A stretch of 55,773 nt of DNA, taken from NCBI GenBank assembly GCA_947446155.1, contig CANFFZ010000001.1:1-55773 (forward strand). Reading direction: 5' to 3'. A model generated the notes under the pieces. It saw nothing but the letters and a program-made list of their open reading frames with translations. It did no database searches and was not told the origin of the DNA. Below, one piece after another: positions 42,198 through 50,319 of the stretch (its first letter is position 1; each line of letters starts with the position of its first letter). Origin of the DNA: Chloroflexota bacterium (GTDB lineage Bacteria > Chloroflexota > Dehalococcoidia > UBA2979). A program made the position numbers and the translations under genes.

Positions 42198-42764
42198 ATG
42201 TCGGCATTTCTTCTCTCCACCCTCGTCATCTTCGTGGCTGAACTGGGCGACAAGTCCCAGTTAGTCGCGCTGTGGTTCGCCACGCGTTACCGCTGGTGGA
42301 CGGTCCTTGCCGGTGTGACGGCGGCGACGCTGGTCGTACACCTCGGATCCGTCGCGGCGGGGCGCGCGCTCGATGGCTTCGTGCCGGAAGCGGTGCTGCG
42401 AGTCGTCGTCGGGCTGTCGTTCCTCGGCTTCGCGTGGTGGAGCATCCGAGGCGACTCGCTGGACGAAGACGACGAGCGGGTGCGCTTCGGATGGGCGGGC
42501 GCGTTCGGTGTTGTGACCATCTCCTTCTTCCTCTCGGAACTTGGTGACAAGACACAACTTGCGACGGTCTCGCTGGCGAGTCGGGAGGAGTCGTTCACGG
42601 GCGTGTGGCTCGGCTCGACGGTGGGGATGGTCGCGGCGGACGCCCTCGCGGTCGGGATCGGACTGGTCGCGGGGAAGCGGTTGCCGCAACGGACGGTAGG
42701 CCTCATCGCAGCGGCGTTGTTCGTCTTCTTCGGCGTCGTGACGATCGTGAGTGCGTTCGTCTAG
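42198..42764 (+). CDS. TMEM165/GDT1 family manganese/calcium transporter
   Basis: 188 residues, six helices. The two family signatures E-L-G-D-K-S/T are at residues 15-20 (VAELGDKSQL) and 114-119 (SELGDKTQL), each starting a three-helix repeat. Bacterial members (MneA/MntX-like) export Mn2+. The start has AGGAG at a good distance. I looked for a yybP-ykoY manganese riboswitch upstream and found none. Confidence 0.92.
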   Translation: MSAFLLSTLVIFVAELGDKSQLVALWFATRYRWWTVLAGVTAATLVVHLGSVAAGRALDGFVPEAVLRVVVGLSFLGFAWWSIRGDSLDEDDERVRFGWAGAFGVVTISFFLSELGDKTQLATVSLASREESFTGVWLGSTVGMVAADALAVGIGLVAGKRLPQRTVGLIAAALFVFFGVVTIVSAFV

Positions 42765-42767
42765 TGG

Positions 42768-44114
42768 TCAGCGCCGCGTCGAGGCGAGTGCCATCAGCGC
42801 ACGGACATTCGGCGCCTCGTCCAGCGCCCAGGCGGCACGGAGCAACGCTTCGGCGGCCGGCTCGCCGAGAATCGGCGTGGCGAGCGCGCGGTACTTCTCT
42901 TCGAGGTGCGCGTCCGACATCGGGTTCTCCGGCGAGCCGGTCGCGTGCTCGATGTGCGTGGTTAGCGCGCGTCCGTCGGTGAGACGGATCGTGACGTACA
43001 CCTCGTCCTCACCAACCGTGGCGTCGGGCGTCGCGTGGACGAGGGCACGGAGCGCGGCGATCTGCGGATCGCGTGCGCGCTCGTCGTGGAACTGCGCCTC
43101 GTGCCCCGCACCGTCGATGAGGGCGGCGGCGGCGCAGTGCTGATGCGAGAATTTGGCCTGCAGGCCGGTCTCCGGCTGCGCGCGTCCCATCAGTTCGGGG
43201 ACCAGCGGATGGACGCGCGCCTCGATGGTCACGACGTCGCTCGCGACGATCGAGTGCTGATTGCGCAGTTCGATGACCGCGTCTTGCAGTGGGTGCGAAA
43301 CAACGCCGTTCGCGTACGGCTTCAGTCCGTTGTTCTGCAGTTCCCAACGCGCGCCTGTGGTTATGAGGTCGCTGATGGCCTCGATCGTTGCGGGGTTGTG
43401 GCCTTTCGGTGAGAGCACGGCCCAGAAGCCGCGCCGCCCCTCGAGGATGGCGTCCGGGCCGGAGAAGCCGCCCGCCACCAGCGAGGCCGCGCGCAGCCCG
43501 CTCGATGCCGCGTGGCCGGCGTGCAGTGCTTTGCCGTTGGTGCCGAAGGCGTCGCGGACACCGGCAGCGTGCGTGCCGGCGAGTCCGAGGGCCTGCGTCG
43601 TACGCACCTCGTCTAGGCCGAACAGGCGAGCGGCGCCGGCTGCCGCGCCGAAGCCACCGACCGTGCCGGTGATGTGCCAGCCCGCGTCGTAGTGCCAGGG
43701 GTGAGTGGAGAGTGCGACGCGGCACGCGACCTCGCAGCCGATCGCGAAGGCGGCGAGCGTCTCTGCGCCCGAGGCACCGGTGCGCTCCGCAGCCGCGAGG
43801 ACGGCGGGCCACGTCGGCGCGCTGGGGTGGAGGACGGTCGGGAAGTGGGTGTCGTCGTAGTCCTGGAGGTGGGCGAGGTAGCCGTTGACGAGTGCCGCCT
43901 GCACCTCGCTCGCCTTCCCGCGACCGAAGACGCTCGTCGAGCCCTCCCGCCCACCCCACGCCTCGAGGGCGTCGACGGAGGGATCGTCCGAGGCGGCCAG
44001 CGCGACGGCGAGGACGTTGATGAGTGTGCGATTCGCCTCGTGGAGCACGTGCGCGGGGATTGCCGCGCGGTCCGTCTGCACGATGAACTGTGCGAGTTCC
44101 GCGGTCGGGCCCAT
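42768..44114 (-). CDS. MmgE/PrpD family protein
   Basis: 448 residues. Family features: LINVLAVALAASDDPSVDALEAWGG, AALVNGYLAHLQDYDDTHFPTVLHPSAPTWPAVLAAAE, HYDAGWHITGTVGGFGAAAGAARLFGLDE and GTNGKALHAGHAASSGLRAASLVAGGFSGP. The last part is the C-terminal alpha/beta domain. PrpD is 2-methylcitrate dehydratase, but most relatives are uncharacterised dehydratases or isomerases. The start MGPTAELAQF is the conserved one; the long N-terminal extension to 44279 looks non-coding. Divergent from a crotonase gene. Confidence 0.9.
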   Translation of the reverse strand: MGPTAELAQFIVQTDRAAIPAHVLHEANRTLINVLAVALAASDDPSVDALEAWGGREGSTSVFGRGKASEVQAALVNGYLAHLQDYDDTHFPTVLHPSAPTWPAVLAAAERTGASGAETLAAFAIGCEVACRVALSTHPWHYDAGWHITGTVGGFGAAAGAARLFGLDEVRTTQALGLAGTHAAGVRDAFGTNGKALHAGHAASSGLRAASLVAGGFSGPDAILEGRRGFWAVLSPKGHNPATIEAISDLITTGARWELQNNGLKPYANGVVSHPLQDAVIELRNQHSIVASDVVTIEARVHPLVPELMGRAQPETGLQAKFSHQHCAAAALIDGAGHEAQFHDERARDPQIAALRALVHATPDATVGEDEVYVTIRLTDGRALTTHIEHATGSPENPMSDAHLEEKYRALATPILGEPAAEALLRAAWALDEAPNVRALMALASTRR

Positions 44115-44195
44115 CGATTGCCATCCATCCTGTGAATCGGGCGGTCCGGGTCTGGCCCCGTGGAGCCTAGCGCAGCCTTCCGGTTGAGGCGTGGC

Positions 44196-44201
44196 TATAC
44201 T
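44196..44201 (+). promoter_or_regulatory. probable -10 element (TATACT)
   Basis: TATACT is 32 bases before the crotonase ATG, inside the 119-base divergent gap. It is the best -10 match among the gaps I examined; no matching -35 was evident. Confidence 0.4.
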
Positions 44202-44233
44202 CGCGCTGACCGTCGAGCCGCCAGGAGGCCCCC

Positions 44234-45100
44234 ATGCCCGTGCCGTACGAGCCCGCGAAATCGATGGACTACCGGACAATCGAGGTGGAGCGCGAAGGCC
44301 GCGTCGGCATCGTGCGCTGGAACCGCCCCGACCGCCTCAACGCGATGAACGGCACGATGTACGCCGAGTGGATCGAGGCGTACGACGCGTTCAACGCCGA
44401 CCCGAGTATCGGCGCGGTGGTGACGACGGGGAACGGCCGCGCCTATAGTGCGGGCGCGGACATCGGTGGGTTTGAGCGCTCGTTCACGGGTGGCGAGGCG
44501 CCCGTCGAGAAGAAGGCGCCACACGCGCCGTTCGCGCCGTGGTACATGGCGGACGGGAAGCCGGCGATCGCTGCGGTGAACGGTGTCGCGGTCGGCATCG
44601 GGTTCACCTCGATCCTTTGGTACGACGTGATCCTGGCGTCGACGGAGGCGAGGTTCTCCGCACGGTTCGCCGCGATCGGGTTGACGCCGGAACTCAACTC
44701 CTCGTGGATGCTGCCGAAGTTAATCGGCGTGCAGCGTGCGAAGGAGATGATGCTCACCGGCCGCATCTGGACCGCCGAGCAGACGTGCGACCTCGGCCTC
44801 GTGCGCGAGGTGGTGGCGCCCGAAGACCTGATGCCAAGGGCGATTGCACTCGCCTCGGAGATCGCGAACAACCCGACGTCCACGCTGAGCGTGATCAAGC
44901 GGATGGTGATGGAAGACCTGCTGACGGATGACCTCAGCACGATCGACCGGCGCTCGTCGAAGAACTTCGCGGACGCCCGTAAGACAGCCGAGCACCGCGA
45001 GGCGCTCTTCGCCCTCCGTGACCGCCGCGATCCCCGCTACCACGACGAGGCCTACATGGCCGACCTCGCCGCGCGGGTGGAGCGTGGCGAGGCGACCTAG
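44234..45100 (+). CDS. enoyl-CoA hydratase/isomerase family protein
   Basis: 288 residues, crotonase fold. IVRWNRPDRLNAMNGTMYAEW and TTGNGRAYSAGADIGGFERSF give the first oxyanion loop. KPAIAAVNGVAVGIGFTSILWYDVILASTEARFSARFAAIGLTPELNSSWMLPKLIG gives the second loop plus a Glu at the position of a catalytic acid. MLTGRIWTAEQTCDLGLVREVV completes it. AGGAGG ribosome site. It is paired divergently with MmgE/PrpD, hinting at a shared catabolic role. Confidence 0.9.
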   Translation: MPVPYEPAKSMDYRTIEVEREGRVGIVRWNRPDRLNAMNGTMYAEWIEAYDAFNADPSIGAVVTTGNGRAYSAGADIGGFERSFTGGEAPVEKKAPHAPFAPWYMADGKPAIAAVNGVAVGIGFTSILWYDVILASTEARFSARFAAIGLTPELNSSWMLPKLIGVQRAKEMMLTGRIWTAEQTCDLGLVREVVAPEDLMPRAIALASEIANNPTSTLSVIKRMVMEDLLTDDLSTIDRRSSKNFADARKTAEHREALFALRDRRDPRYHDEAYMADLAARVERGEAT

Positions 45101-45112
45101 AGCGGACGAGTC

Positions 45113-45475
45113 TTAGACGGTCGCGAAGGTCTTCGCGGCGGCTTCGAGTTGCTCTTGGTCGCGCCTGTTAAAGAGGGTGCGCTTACCGGAGACGCAGTGG
45201 GCGCGACCGGACTCGGTCAGCGTGTACTTGCCATCGGCGTGCGTGACGATCGCCTTCTCTTCAAGCGACTTGAGGGCACCGGCGACGGCCTCCGGGTCGA
45301 CGCCAGCCGCCATCGGCGCGAAGAGCGGGACGGATGTGGCGAGGCCCTCAAACATCTTGGCGAGGCGCGTGGCGTCGTCGGTGAACGTGTCCTGCTCGAC
45401 GCTGGCGAGCATGCCCTGAAGCACCTCGTTGAGCGTGAACTTCATCGAATTCGAACCATGGCTAGCGGTGGTCAT
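45113..45475 (-). CDS. small protein with winged-helix-like C-terminus
   Basis: 120 residues. The start at MTTASHGSN is fixed by AGGAGGGAG. The C-terminal part (AVAGALKSLEEKAIVTHADGKYTLTESGRAHCVSGKRTLFN) resembles the recognition helix and wing of a small winged-helix regulator; the N-terminal part is helical (FTLNEVLQGMLASVEQDTFTDDATRLAKMFEGL). No sensor domain. It could be a DNA-binding or protein-interaction module. It converges with the crotonase gene at a 12-base gap. Confidence 0.6.
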   Translation of the reverse strand: MTTASHGSNSMKFTLNEVLQGMLASVEQDTFTDDATRLAKMFEGLATSVPLFAPMAAGVDPEAVAGALKSLEEKAIVTHADGKYTLTESGRAHCVSGKRTLFNRRDQEQLEAAAKTFATV

Positions 45476-45632
45476 TGGCCGCTCCCTCCTGTGGCGCCGG
45501 CGCGCGCAACCCCGGATCGTGGCCTGATGGGCAACTCCCCGATGTGTAATCGGGTGCCTTAGGGTAACAGCACGCTCCCGCTGACCTGTGATCAAAGTGC
45601 TTCAGGTGAAGCAGTCGGGGCTTGCTCGACGG

Positions 45633-46232
45633 TTACTCAGCGCCGTCAGGCGTCGCCACACCCGCGGGGACCGCGTACGGCACCGGACCGTAGTAGTTGC
45701 ACGGCTGGCTCAAAGAGAACTGTCCGACGTCGGTCTTCTGGCCTTCGGTGAGGAAGACGTTGGGCCGCGATGCCACAGCGCCATTCAGCTTGGCCACCGG
45801 ACCGACTGCCACGGTCAGGTATTGGCCGGCCGGGACGCCTTCGATGACGAAGCGGCCATCTTCGCCAGTGCGCGCGCTCAGGCTGGTGCCCTGGACAGCG
45901 ACGAGGACCACGCCGGCGGGAATCAGGCGGGGGATGGGGATCGGACGAAACGGGGGAGCGATCACGGGCGTCACGCCGGGCTTGGTTTCGGCGGTCGGCG
46001 GGACGGGGTCGATCGAGGTGGTGGGGAACGAGGGCGGCACCGCGCCGCTCTCGGCGGTGCCGGGGACGCCCATGAGGTACGGCAGCGGGGAGTACCAGAC
46101 CACCTGGCCGGTGATCGTGCCGCCCGAGGCGGCGGAGGCAGGGCTGAGGCCCCGGGCGACGGCGAACACGCCGCCGGCAGCGAGGAGGCCCAAGGCCGCG
46201 AGCATCACACGTGAACCGATGCGCGTCGTCAT
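45633..46232 (-). CDS. exported protein with carboxypeptidase-regulatory-like domain
   Basis: 199 residues. Signal peptide VMLAALGLLAAGGVFAVARGLSPASA, then a Pro-rich linker (about residues 65-100). A CarboxypepD_reg-like beta-sandwich follows: GVVLVAVQGTSLSARTGEDGRFVIEGVPAGQYLTVAVGP. It ends in a Cys/Tyr/Pro-rich tail (QPCNYYGPVPYAVP). Such domains are structural modules of surface proteins. GGAAGG ribosome site. Its leader contains two mutually exclusive hairpins (46285-46341). Confidence 0.7.
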   Translation of the reverse strand: MTTRIGSRVMLAALGLLAAGGVFAVARGLSPASAASGGTITGQVVWYSPLPYLMGVPGTAESGAVPPSFPTTSIDPVPPTAETKPGVTPVIAPPFRPIPIPRLIPAGVVLVAVQGTSLSARTGEDGRFVIEGVPAGQYLTVAVGPVAKLNGAVASRPNVFLTEGQKTDVGQFSLSQPCNYYGPVPYAVPAGVATPDGAE

Positions 46233-46284
46233 CCGTCGCCTTCCATACCTGTTTCGGGTGTATGGGAGGTGAACGCCGGCGGGT

Positions 46285-46341
46285 GCGGTCTCGTTCCCGC
46301 GCCCGGAAACGAGACCGCCCGGCAGATGCGCCGGGCGGTCT
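46285..46341 (-). promoter_or_regulatory. overlapping hairpins (attenuator-like)
   Basis: AGACCGCCCGG (46312-46322) pairs with CCGGGCGGTCT (46331-46341). Its AGACCGC part can instead pair within AACGAGACCGC (46308-46318) and GCGGTCTCGTT (46285-46295). Both stems are 11 bp and perfect, and they cannot form together. They lie between the 35-residue protein and the exported protein, on the strand of both. At minimum a terminator; possibly an attenuator. Confidence 0.5.
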
Positions 46342-46349
46342 TCGGTCGT

Positions 46350-46457
46350 CTAGCGCACCGGCTTCGCGGCCGGCGTTGCATTCGGGCGCGCACCACCCTT
46401 GACCGGCTTCTGGCTCTGCTTCTTCTTGTTCTTGTCTTTCGGGCTCTTGTCACCCAT
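46350..46457 (-). CDS. 35-residue basic protein (MGDKSPKDK family)
   Basis: Begins MGDKSPKDKNKKKQSQKPVK and ends in KPVR. This very short Lys-rich protein with the invariant MGDKSPKDK start is widespread in bacteria and has no known function. GGGAGGAA ribosome site 5 bases upstream. It is followed by a hairpin. Its near-perfect match to the family pattern makes it a real gene despite its length. Confidence 0.8.
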   Translation of the reverse strand: MGDKSPKDKNKKKQSQKPVKGGARPNATPAAKPVR

Positions 46458-46538
46458 GGCGGTTCCTCCCGTGAGCGTTCAGGTGGGCTCTCACCCTACC
46501 ACTGCCCGGTATCAGTGTTCGAGGAGCCCGAGGTAGCC

Positions 46539-47756
46539 CTACCAGGCGGCCTCGAGCAGCCGGACCGCATCCTCGATCTGGTCACCCTCGGAGCGCGCGC
46601 CCGCGTTGGCGTTGAAGTTCTTCACCGTCTCTCGCGCGATGAGCGGCAGGTCATCCTTCGGGATCTCCAGCTGCCGCAGGCGCGTCGGCACGCCCGCTCG
46701 CTCGTAGAGCGCCTCGACGGCATCCGCGATTGCGAGGGTGGCCTCTCGGGCGTCCATCCCCTCGCGCCAGAGCCCGAGGGCCTGGGCGACGTTGCGTGCG
46801 GAGGCCTCGGGTGGCGCGGGGTGGAGCCGCATCGTCGTGCCCGCGACGACCGAGGTGGACTCGCCCTGGCCGACGTGCGGGTAGCGGACGTGGAGCGCCG
46901 TCGAGACCGCGTAGTGGCCGGCGAACGGCGCTGGCGCCCGCCCTCGACGGCCGTCGTCCTCAGCGCGGTTCTGGAGGAGTGCGGCAGCGCAGAGGTCGAA
47001 ACGCGGCGCTGGGTCATCGAGTGCTTCGACGACACGCGGGTAGGCGCCGTATGCAAGGCGGAAGGCGTGCTGGCGGTCGGCGTCGACGAGCGGGTTCACA
47101 TCGGTCTCCGCCATGCCCGCGATGGTGCTGGCGAACACCGTGGTGGCCGTCGAGCGGATGAGGTCAGGCGGTGCTGACATCAGCGCGCCGGTGTCCCAGA
47201 AGATCGCCTGAGGCCGCGTCTTCGGATCGAAGTACTCCATGCGGCGATCGAGGTCGGGGTTCTTCAGCCCGGTGCCAGCACGGTTCATCGCGCTCGTCGG
47301 CGTGGTGGGCACATTGAGGATCGGCGGCTTAGGCGCGAGCAGGCGAGGGCTGAAGGCAGGCTTCCCCTCGGGGTACTGGGTCATCACCTCGAAGGGGCTC
47401 GCCTGTTCGGCCATGAAGATCGCGACCGCACGCGTGGCGACGATGACGCTCCCGCCGCCGACGGCGATCAGCAGGTCCGCCCCCGCTTCGACGGCCGCCG
47501 CAGTCGCCGCGCTGACCGAGGCGTAGGTGGAGTCCTTCTCGATACCGTCGAAGACGCCGGCGTAGCGCGAGCCGAGGGCGTCCGCGATCCGCGCCGCCAC
47601 CGTCGTCCGCCGAGTGATCGAGGGCGAACAGACCACGAACGCCCGCCGCGCGCCCGCCCGCTCGACCTCGCTGGCGAGGTGCTGCTCGATGACCTCGTCG
47701 CCGCTGTACAGCCGCCACGCCACGGAGGATGCCCGGAACGCCTCGGTCGCCATCAT
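46539..47756 (-). CDS. iron-containing alcohol dehydrogenase-like (maleylacetate reductase-like)
   Basis: 405 residues. The nucleotide-binding GGGS loop (LLIAVGGGSVIVATRAVAI), LNVPTTPTSAMNRAGTG and the PQAIFWDTGALMSAPPDLIRSTATTVFASTIAG segment give the family. The usual metal ligands of iron ADHs (an Asp and three His) are only partly visible. The helix that normally reads D-x-x-x-H reads TVFASTIAGMAE, while later His residues occur in FAGHYAVSTALHVRYPHVGQG. It may use no metal, as in some maleylacetate reductases. The second Met (47753) fits the GGAGG spacing slightly better. Confidence 0.82.
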   Translation of the reverse strand: MMATEAFRASSVAWRLYSGDEVIEQHLASEVERAGARRAFVVCSPSITRRTTVAARIADALGSRYAGVFDGIEKDSTYASVSAATAAAVEAGADLLIAVGGGSVIVATRAVAIFMAEQASPFEVMTQYPEGKPAFSPRLLAPKPPILNVPTTPTSAMNRAGTGLKNPDLDRRMEYFDPKTRPQAIFWDTGALMSAPPDLIRSTATTVFASTIAGMAETDVNPLVDADRQHAFRLAYGAYPRVVEALDDPAPRFDLCAAALLQNRAEDDGRRGRAPAPFAGHYAVSTALHVRYPHVGQGESTSVVAGTTMRLHPAPPEASARNVAQALGLWREGMDAREATLAIADAVEALYERAGVPTRLRQLEIPKDDLPLIARETVKNFNANAGARSEGDQIEDAVRLLEAAW

Positions 47757-47847
47757 GGGCCTCCAATGGCCTCCCGCCAGTCGGGACGCCCGAATGCTAG
47801 TGGTGTCTCACTCTGATAGGTTGCTCGCCAACGCGGAAGAAGGCCCT

Positions 47848-48441
47848 ATGTTCCAACGTGCCCGCTGGTTATTGGTGCCCGTGCTGGTGGCGGCTTTGAT
47901 CCCATTCGTGTCGCCTCGTCCGGCGACCGCGCAGACCATCGCCGCATGCCCGACAGGCGCGACGCTGACTATTACGGCCCCGACGGCGGCCGCACCAACG
48001 ACGGTGAACGTCACCGTGACACCCGCGCAGAACATCAAGGCCGCCGCGGTGGCGGACACGACGTCGCTCCACCTTCATTACTTCATCGACACGCCGGCGA
48101 CCGCCGCAGGCGCGACGATTCCGAGTGGTGACCCGAAGGTCATCCACAGCGGCGTGACGACCCAAGACTTGGGCACGCTCGCTGCGGGCTCTCACACGGT
48201 CATCGCCGTCCTTGGCCAACTGAACCACACCGCGTGTGACACCCGCGCCACGGTCACGTTCACCACCGCCGCGGCGGCCGCGACCACGACCGCGGCCCCC
48301 GCAGCCGCCCCCGCCAAAACCGGTAACGCCGGCCTCGCTCAGGATGGCAGCGCCTCGATGCTGCTCGTGGGTTCGTTGGTCGGTGCGGCGTTCGTGCTCA
48401 CCGTCGGCGCCCGCAAGGCGTCCGGTCGCAGTCGGTCGTAA
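47848..48441 (+). CDS. exported protein with DUF4399-like domain and C-terminal anchor
   Basis: 197 residues. Signal peptide LLVPVLVAALIPFVSPRPATA. The core TSLHLHYFIDTPATAAGATIPSGDPKVIHSG plus LAAGSHTVIAVLGQLNHTACD resembles DUF4399, whose conserved His residues (H-x-H-x-F and GxH...H) may bind metal. A Thr/Ala linker follows, then a C-terminal helix (ASMLLVGSLVGAAFVLTVGA) with a basic tail, like a membrane or wall anchor. GAAGAAGG ribosome site. Followed by a strong terminator. Domain call is tentative. Confidence 0.65.
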   Translation: MFQRARWLLVPVLVAALIPFVSPRPATAQTIAACPTGATLTITAPTAAAPTTVNVTVTPAQNIKAAAVADTTSLHLHYFIDTPATAAGATIPSGDPKVIHSGVTTQDLGTLAAGSHTVIAVLGQLNHTACDTRATVTFTTAAAAATTTAAPAAAPAKTGNAGLAQDGSASMLLVGSLVGAAFVLTVGARKASGRSRS

Positions 48442-48463
48442 CGGCCGACTGAGGTTCTCCGTC

Positions 48464-48491
48464 GGAGGCCCCGCTACTCGGCGGGGCCTCC
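48464..48491 (+). terminator. intrinsic terminator
   Basis: An 11-bp perfect stem (48464-48474 with 48481-48491), loop of 6, followed by GTTCTTTCT. The clearest rho-independent terminator in the window, 22 bases after the exported-protein stop. Confidence 0.85.
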
Positions 48492-48512
48492 GTTCTTTCT
48501 GAGGAGTCGAGC

Positions 48513-48878
48513 ATGAATGCTGCGAAGCCACTCACCGCACTGCTCGTCCTCTGGGACCTCTCGGAGGGCAGCGGGGCGACGTTTGATGAACTGCGCGACT
48601 ACCTCCGCGAGCGCTCGATCCCGCGGTTCGAACAACTCGAAGGCCTGCGTCAGAAGACTTGGATCTCCAGCCCGGCGTCAGGGAGGTGGGGCGCGCTCTA
48701 TCTGTTCGAGGAGCGCGATCAGGCGCAGGCGGTCATCGAACACCTTGCAGAGAGCCCCGTCGTCACGCTGACCGGAAGGCATCCCACCGCCGAGATCTTC
48801 GACGTGGAGGCCGTCGTCGAAGGCCAGCACTCCGGCCTCGACTTGCTGATGGCCGGGCTCGCACGACTTAGCGGATAG
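48513..48878 (+). CDS. dimeric alpha/beta barrel (YdhR-like monooxygenase) protein
   Basis: 121 residues. ALLVLWDLSEGSGATFDELRDYLRERSIPRFEQLEGLRQKTWISSPASGRWGALYLFEERDQAQAVIEHL has the strand-helix-strand pattern and the RQKTW...GALYLFE core of the YdhR-like antibiotic-monooxygenase superfamily. These small barrels bind or oxidise aromatic ligands; function here is unknown. TGAGGAG ribosome site. Its 3' end overlaps the convergent FKBP gene by 11 bases. Confidence 0.7.
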   Translation: MNAAKPLTALLVLWDLSEGSGATFDELRDYLRERSIPRFEQLEGLRQKTWISSPASGRWGALYLFEERDQAQAVIEHLAESPVVTLTGRHPTAEIFDVEAVVEGQHSGLDLLMAGLARLSG

Positions 48879-49212
48879 CGATTAGTTCGAGTTCGAAGAT
48901 CAGGTCGGCGTTCGCGGGGATCGGGCCGGTGCCGCGCGGGCCGTAGCCGAGGTCGGATGGAATGTAGACGGTGCGCTTGCCGCCGACCTTCATCGTGGAC
49001 AGGCCCTCGGAAAAGCCCTTGATCACGCCGTTCATCGGGAACGTCGCGGGCTCGCCGCGGTCGACGGAACTGTCGAATTTGCGGTCGTTCGCGGCCAGCT
49101 TGCCGGTGTAGTGGACGGTGACCTGCTGGTCCATGCGCGGCGACTCACCCGTACCGACCTCGTGGTCGACGTACTTCAGGCCGCTCTCGGTCACGGTGGC
49201 GTTGTCCATCAT
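48868..49212 (-). CDS. FKBP-type peptidyl-prolyl isomerase
   Basis: 114 residues, a single cytoplasmic FKBP domain. VTVHYTGKLAANDRKFDSSVDRGEPATFPMNGVIKGFSEGLSTMKVGGKRTVYIPSDLGYGPRGTGPIPANADLIFELELI contains the usual active-site residues (Y of HYTG, D of FDSS, the VI of GVIKG, Y of GYG, F of FELEL). The start MMDNATVT has AAGGA 7 bases upstream; no signal peptide. It catalyses prolyl isomerisation in folding. Confidence 0.93.
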   Translation of the reverse strand: MMDNATVTESGLKYVDHEVGTGESPRMDQQVTVHYTGKLAANDRKFDSSVDRGEPATFPMNGVIKGFSEGLSTMKVGGKRTVYIPSDLGYGPRGTGPIPANADLIFELELIAIR

Positions 49213-49303
49213 CGGGGTGTCCTTCTCGCTGCGCTCGTGGCCTGCTTCCCCTCCAGTTGACGCGATCGGAGGCCTCCGTGGCAACCCTCGATGCCTCCCG
49301 GGG

Positions 49304-49915
49304 CTAGTGCGCCCGCACGAACGCGACCGCCTCGGCCGCCGCGGTGTGCAGGTGCCCCTCGTACGTGTGGCCCGAGGCCTTTCGAGGTTTGAACGAATGG
49401 TCGCCGTCACCCAGCCACTCGATCCGGATCGCCGGGGACAGCGCGTAGCCCTGGACCTCGGCGCGTGTACCGAACGGATCGCGCTCGCCCTGCACGAACA
49501 ACGCGGGCGTCCGCAGGCCCTCGAGGTGTGCGGTGCGCAGGTTGTTCGGTGTCCCCGTCGGATGGGACGGATAGCCGAGACAGACCAGCCCGCGCACCCC
49601 CGCCTCGTCCGCGACCATCGAGGCGATGCGCCCGTCCATCGACTTCCCGCCGGTCACCACGTTCGAGCCGCCGCCCAGCGCCTCGATCACTTCCAGCCAG
49701 GTGCGCCGCAGAGCGGGCTCGCGGTCAGGCGGACGTCGTGAGCCGGTCCGGCGCGCCGCCATGTATGGGAACTCGAAGCGCACCACGCGGATGCTCCCGG
49801 CAGCAACGAGCCCGGCGAACTGCACCATGAACGGGCTGTCCATCCCCGTGCCTGCGCCGTGCGCGAGGACAAGGGCGGGGACGCCATCCTTCGGTCCATC
49901 GGTGAGCAGGTTCAT
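49304..49915 (-). CDS. alpha/beta hydrolase (KANL3/Tex30 type)
   Basis: 203 residues. ALVLAHGAGTGMDSPFMVQFA starts the fold, VTGGKSMDGRIASMVADE is the nucleophile elbow (G-K-S-M-D-G in place of the usual G-K-S-M-G-G), GLVCLGYPSHPTGTPNNLR and FVQGERDPFGTR carry the acid, and GDGDHSFKPRK the His. This matches the Tex30/KANL3 hydrolase family of unknown substrate. Its ATG overlaps the stop of the DCC protein, so they are coupled. Confidence 0.85.
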   Translation of the reverse strand: MNLLTDGPKDGVPALVLAHGAGTGMDSPFMVQFAGLVAAGSIRVVRFEFPYMAARRTGSRRPPDREPALRRTWLEVIEALGGGSNVVTGGKSMDGRIASMVADEAGVRGLVCLGYPSHPTGTPNNLRTAHLEGLRTPALFVQGERDPFGTRAEVQGYALSPAIRIEWLGDGDHSFKPRKASGHTYEGHLHTAAAEAVAFVRAH

Positions 49916-50268
49916 GCTGCCCGCCAGTCGATGACCCTCGACAGCACGCCCCGCGATCGGACGGTGAGCGCGTAGCCGGCGTCACGCGCGATGTTTACGA
50001 GCGGCAGGTCGAGGATTCTCCCGACCACCGCGAATCTCGTCAGGCGGAGTGCAGCCGTCGATGCCGCTCCGCCATGGTACTCGACGCCACCGGGTGTGAT
50101 CAGGTGCGCCTGCCGCAGCACCTCCGCTTCCGACAACGATGTCAGCCACGCCTCGCGCGGCACGGCGTCGAAGGCGACAGTCGTCACCGGCACGCGCGCC
50201 CTCGATGCCGCCCACGCGGCGATGCGCGTGCAGAAACGGCAGCCGCCGTCGTAGACGATGACGAACAT
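49912..50268 (-). CDS. DUF393 / thiol-disulfide oxidoreductase DCC family protein
   Basis: 118 residues beginning MFVIVYDGGCRFCTRIAAWA. The YDG-x-C-x-F-C core, with Gly in place of the usual Asp, gives a CxxC pair in a thioredoxin-like fold. Further family marks: FDAVPREAWL, AHLITPGGVEYHGGAASTAALRL. A redox role is assumed for the family but not shown. An in-frame Met 14 codons upstream (50310) is an alternative start; neither has a clear ribosome site. Coupled by ATGA to the next gene. Confidence 0.8.
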   Translation of the reverse strand: MFVIVYDGGCRFCTRIAAWAASRARVPVTTVAFDAVPREAWLTSLSEAEVLRQAHLITPGGVEYHGGAASTAALRLTRFAVVGRILDLPLVNIARDAGYALTVRSRGVLSRVIDWRAA

Positions 50269-50319
50269 CGAGGGCGGTTGGGCGGAGTGGGTGGGGGTGA
50301 GGGAGCGCATTCCCGGAGG

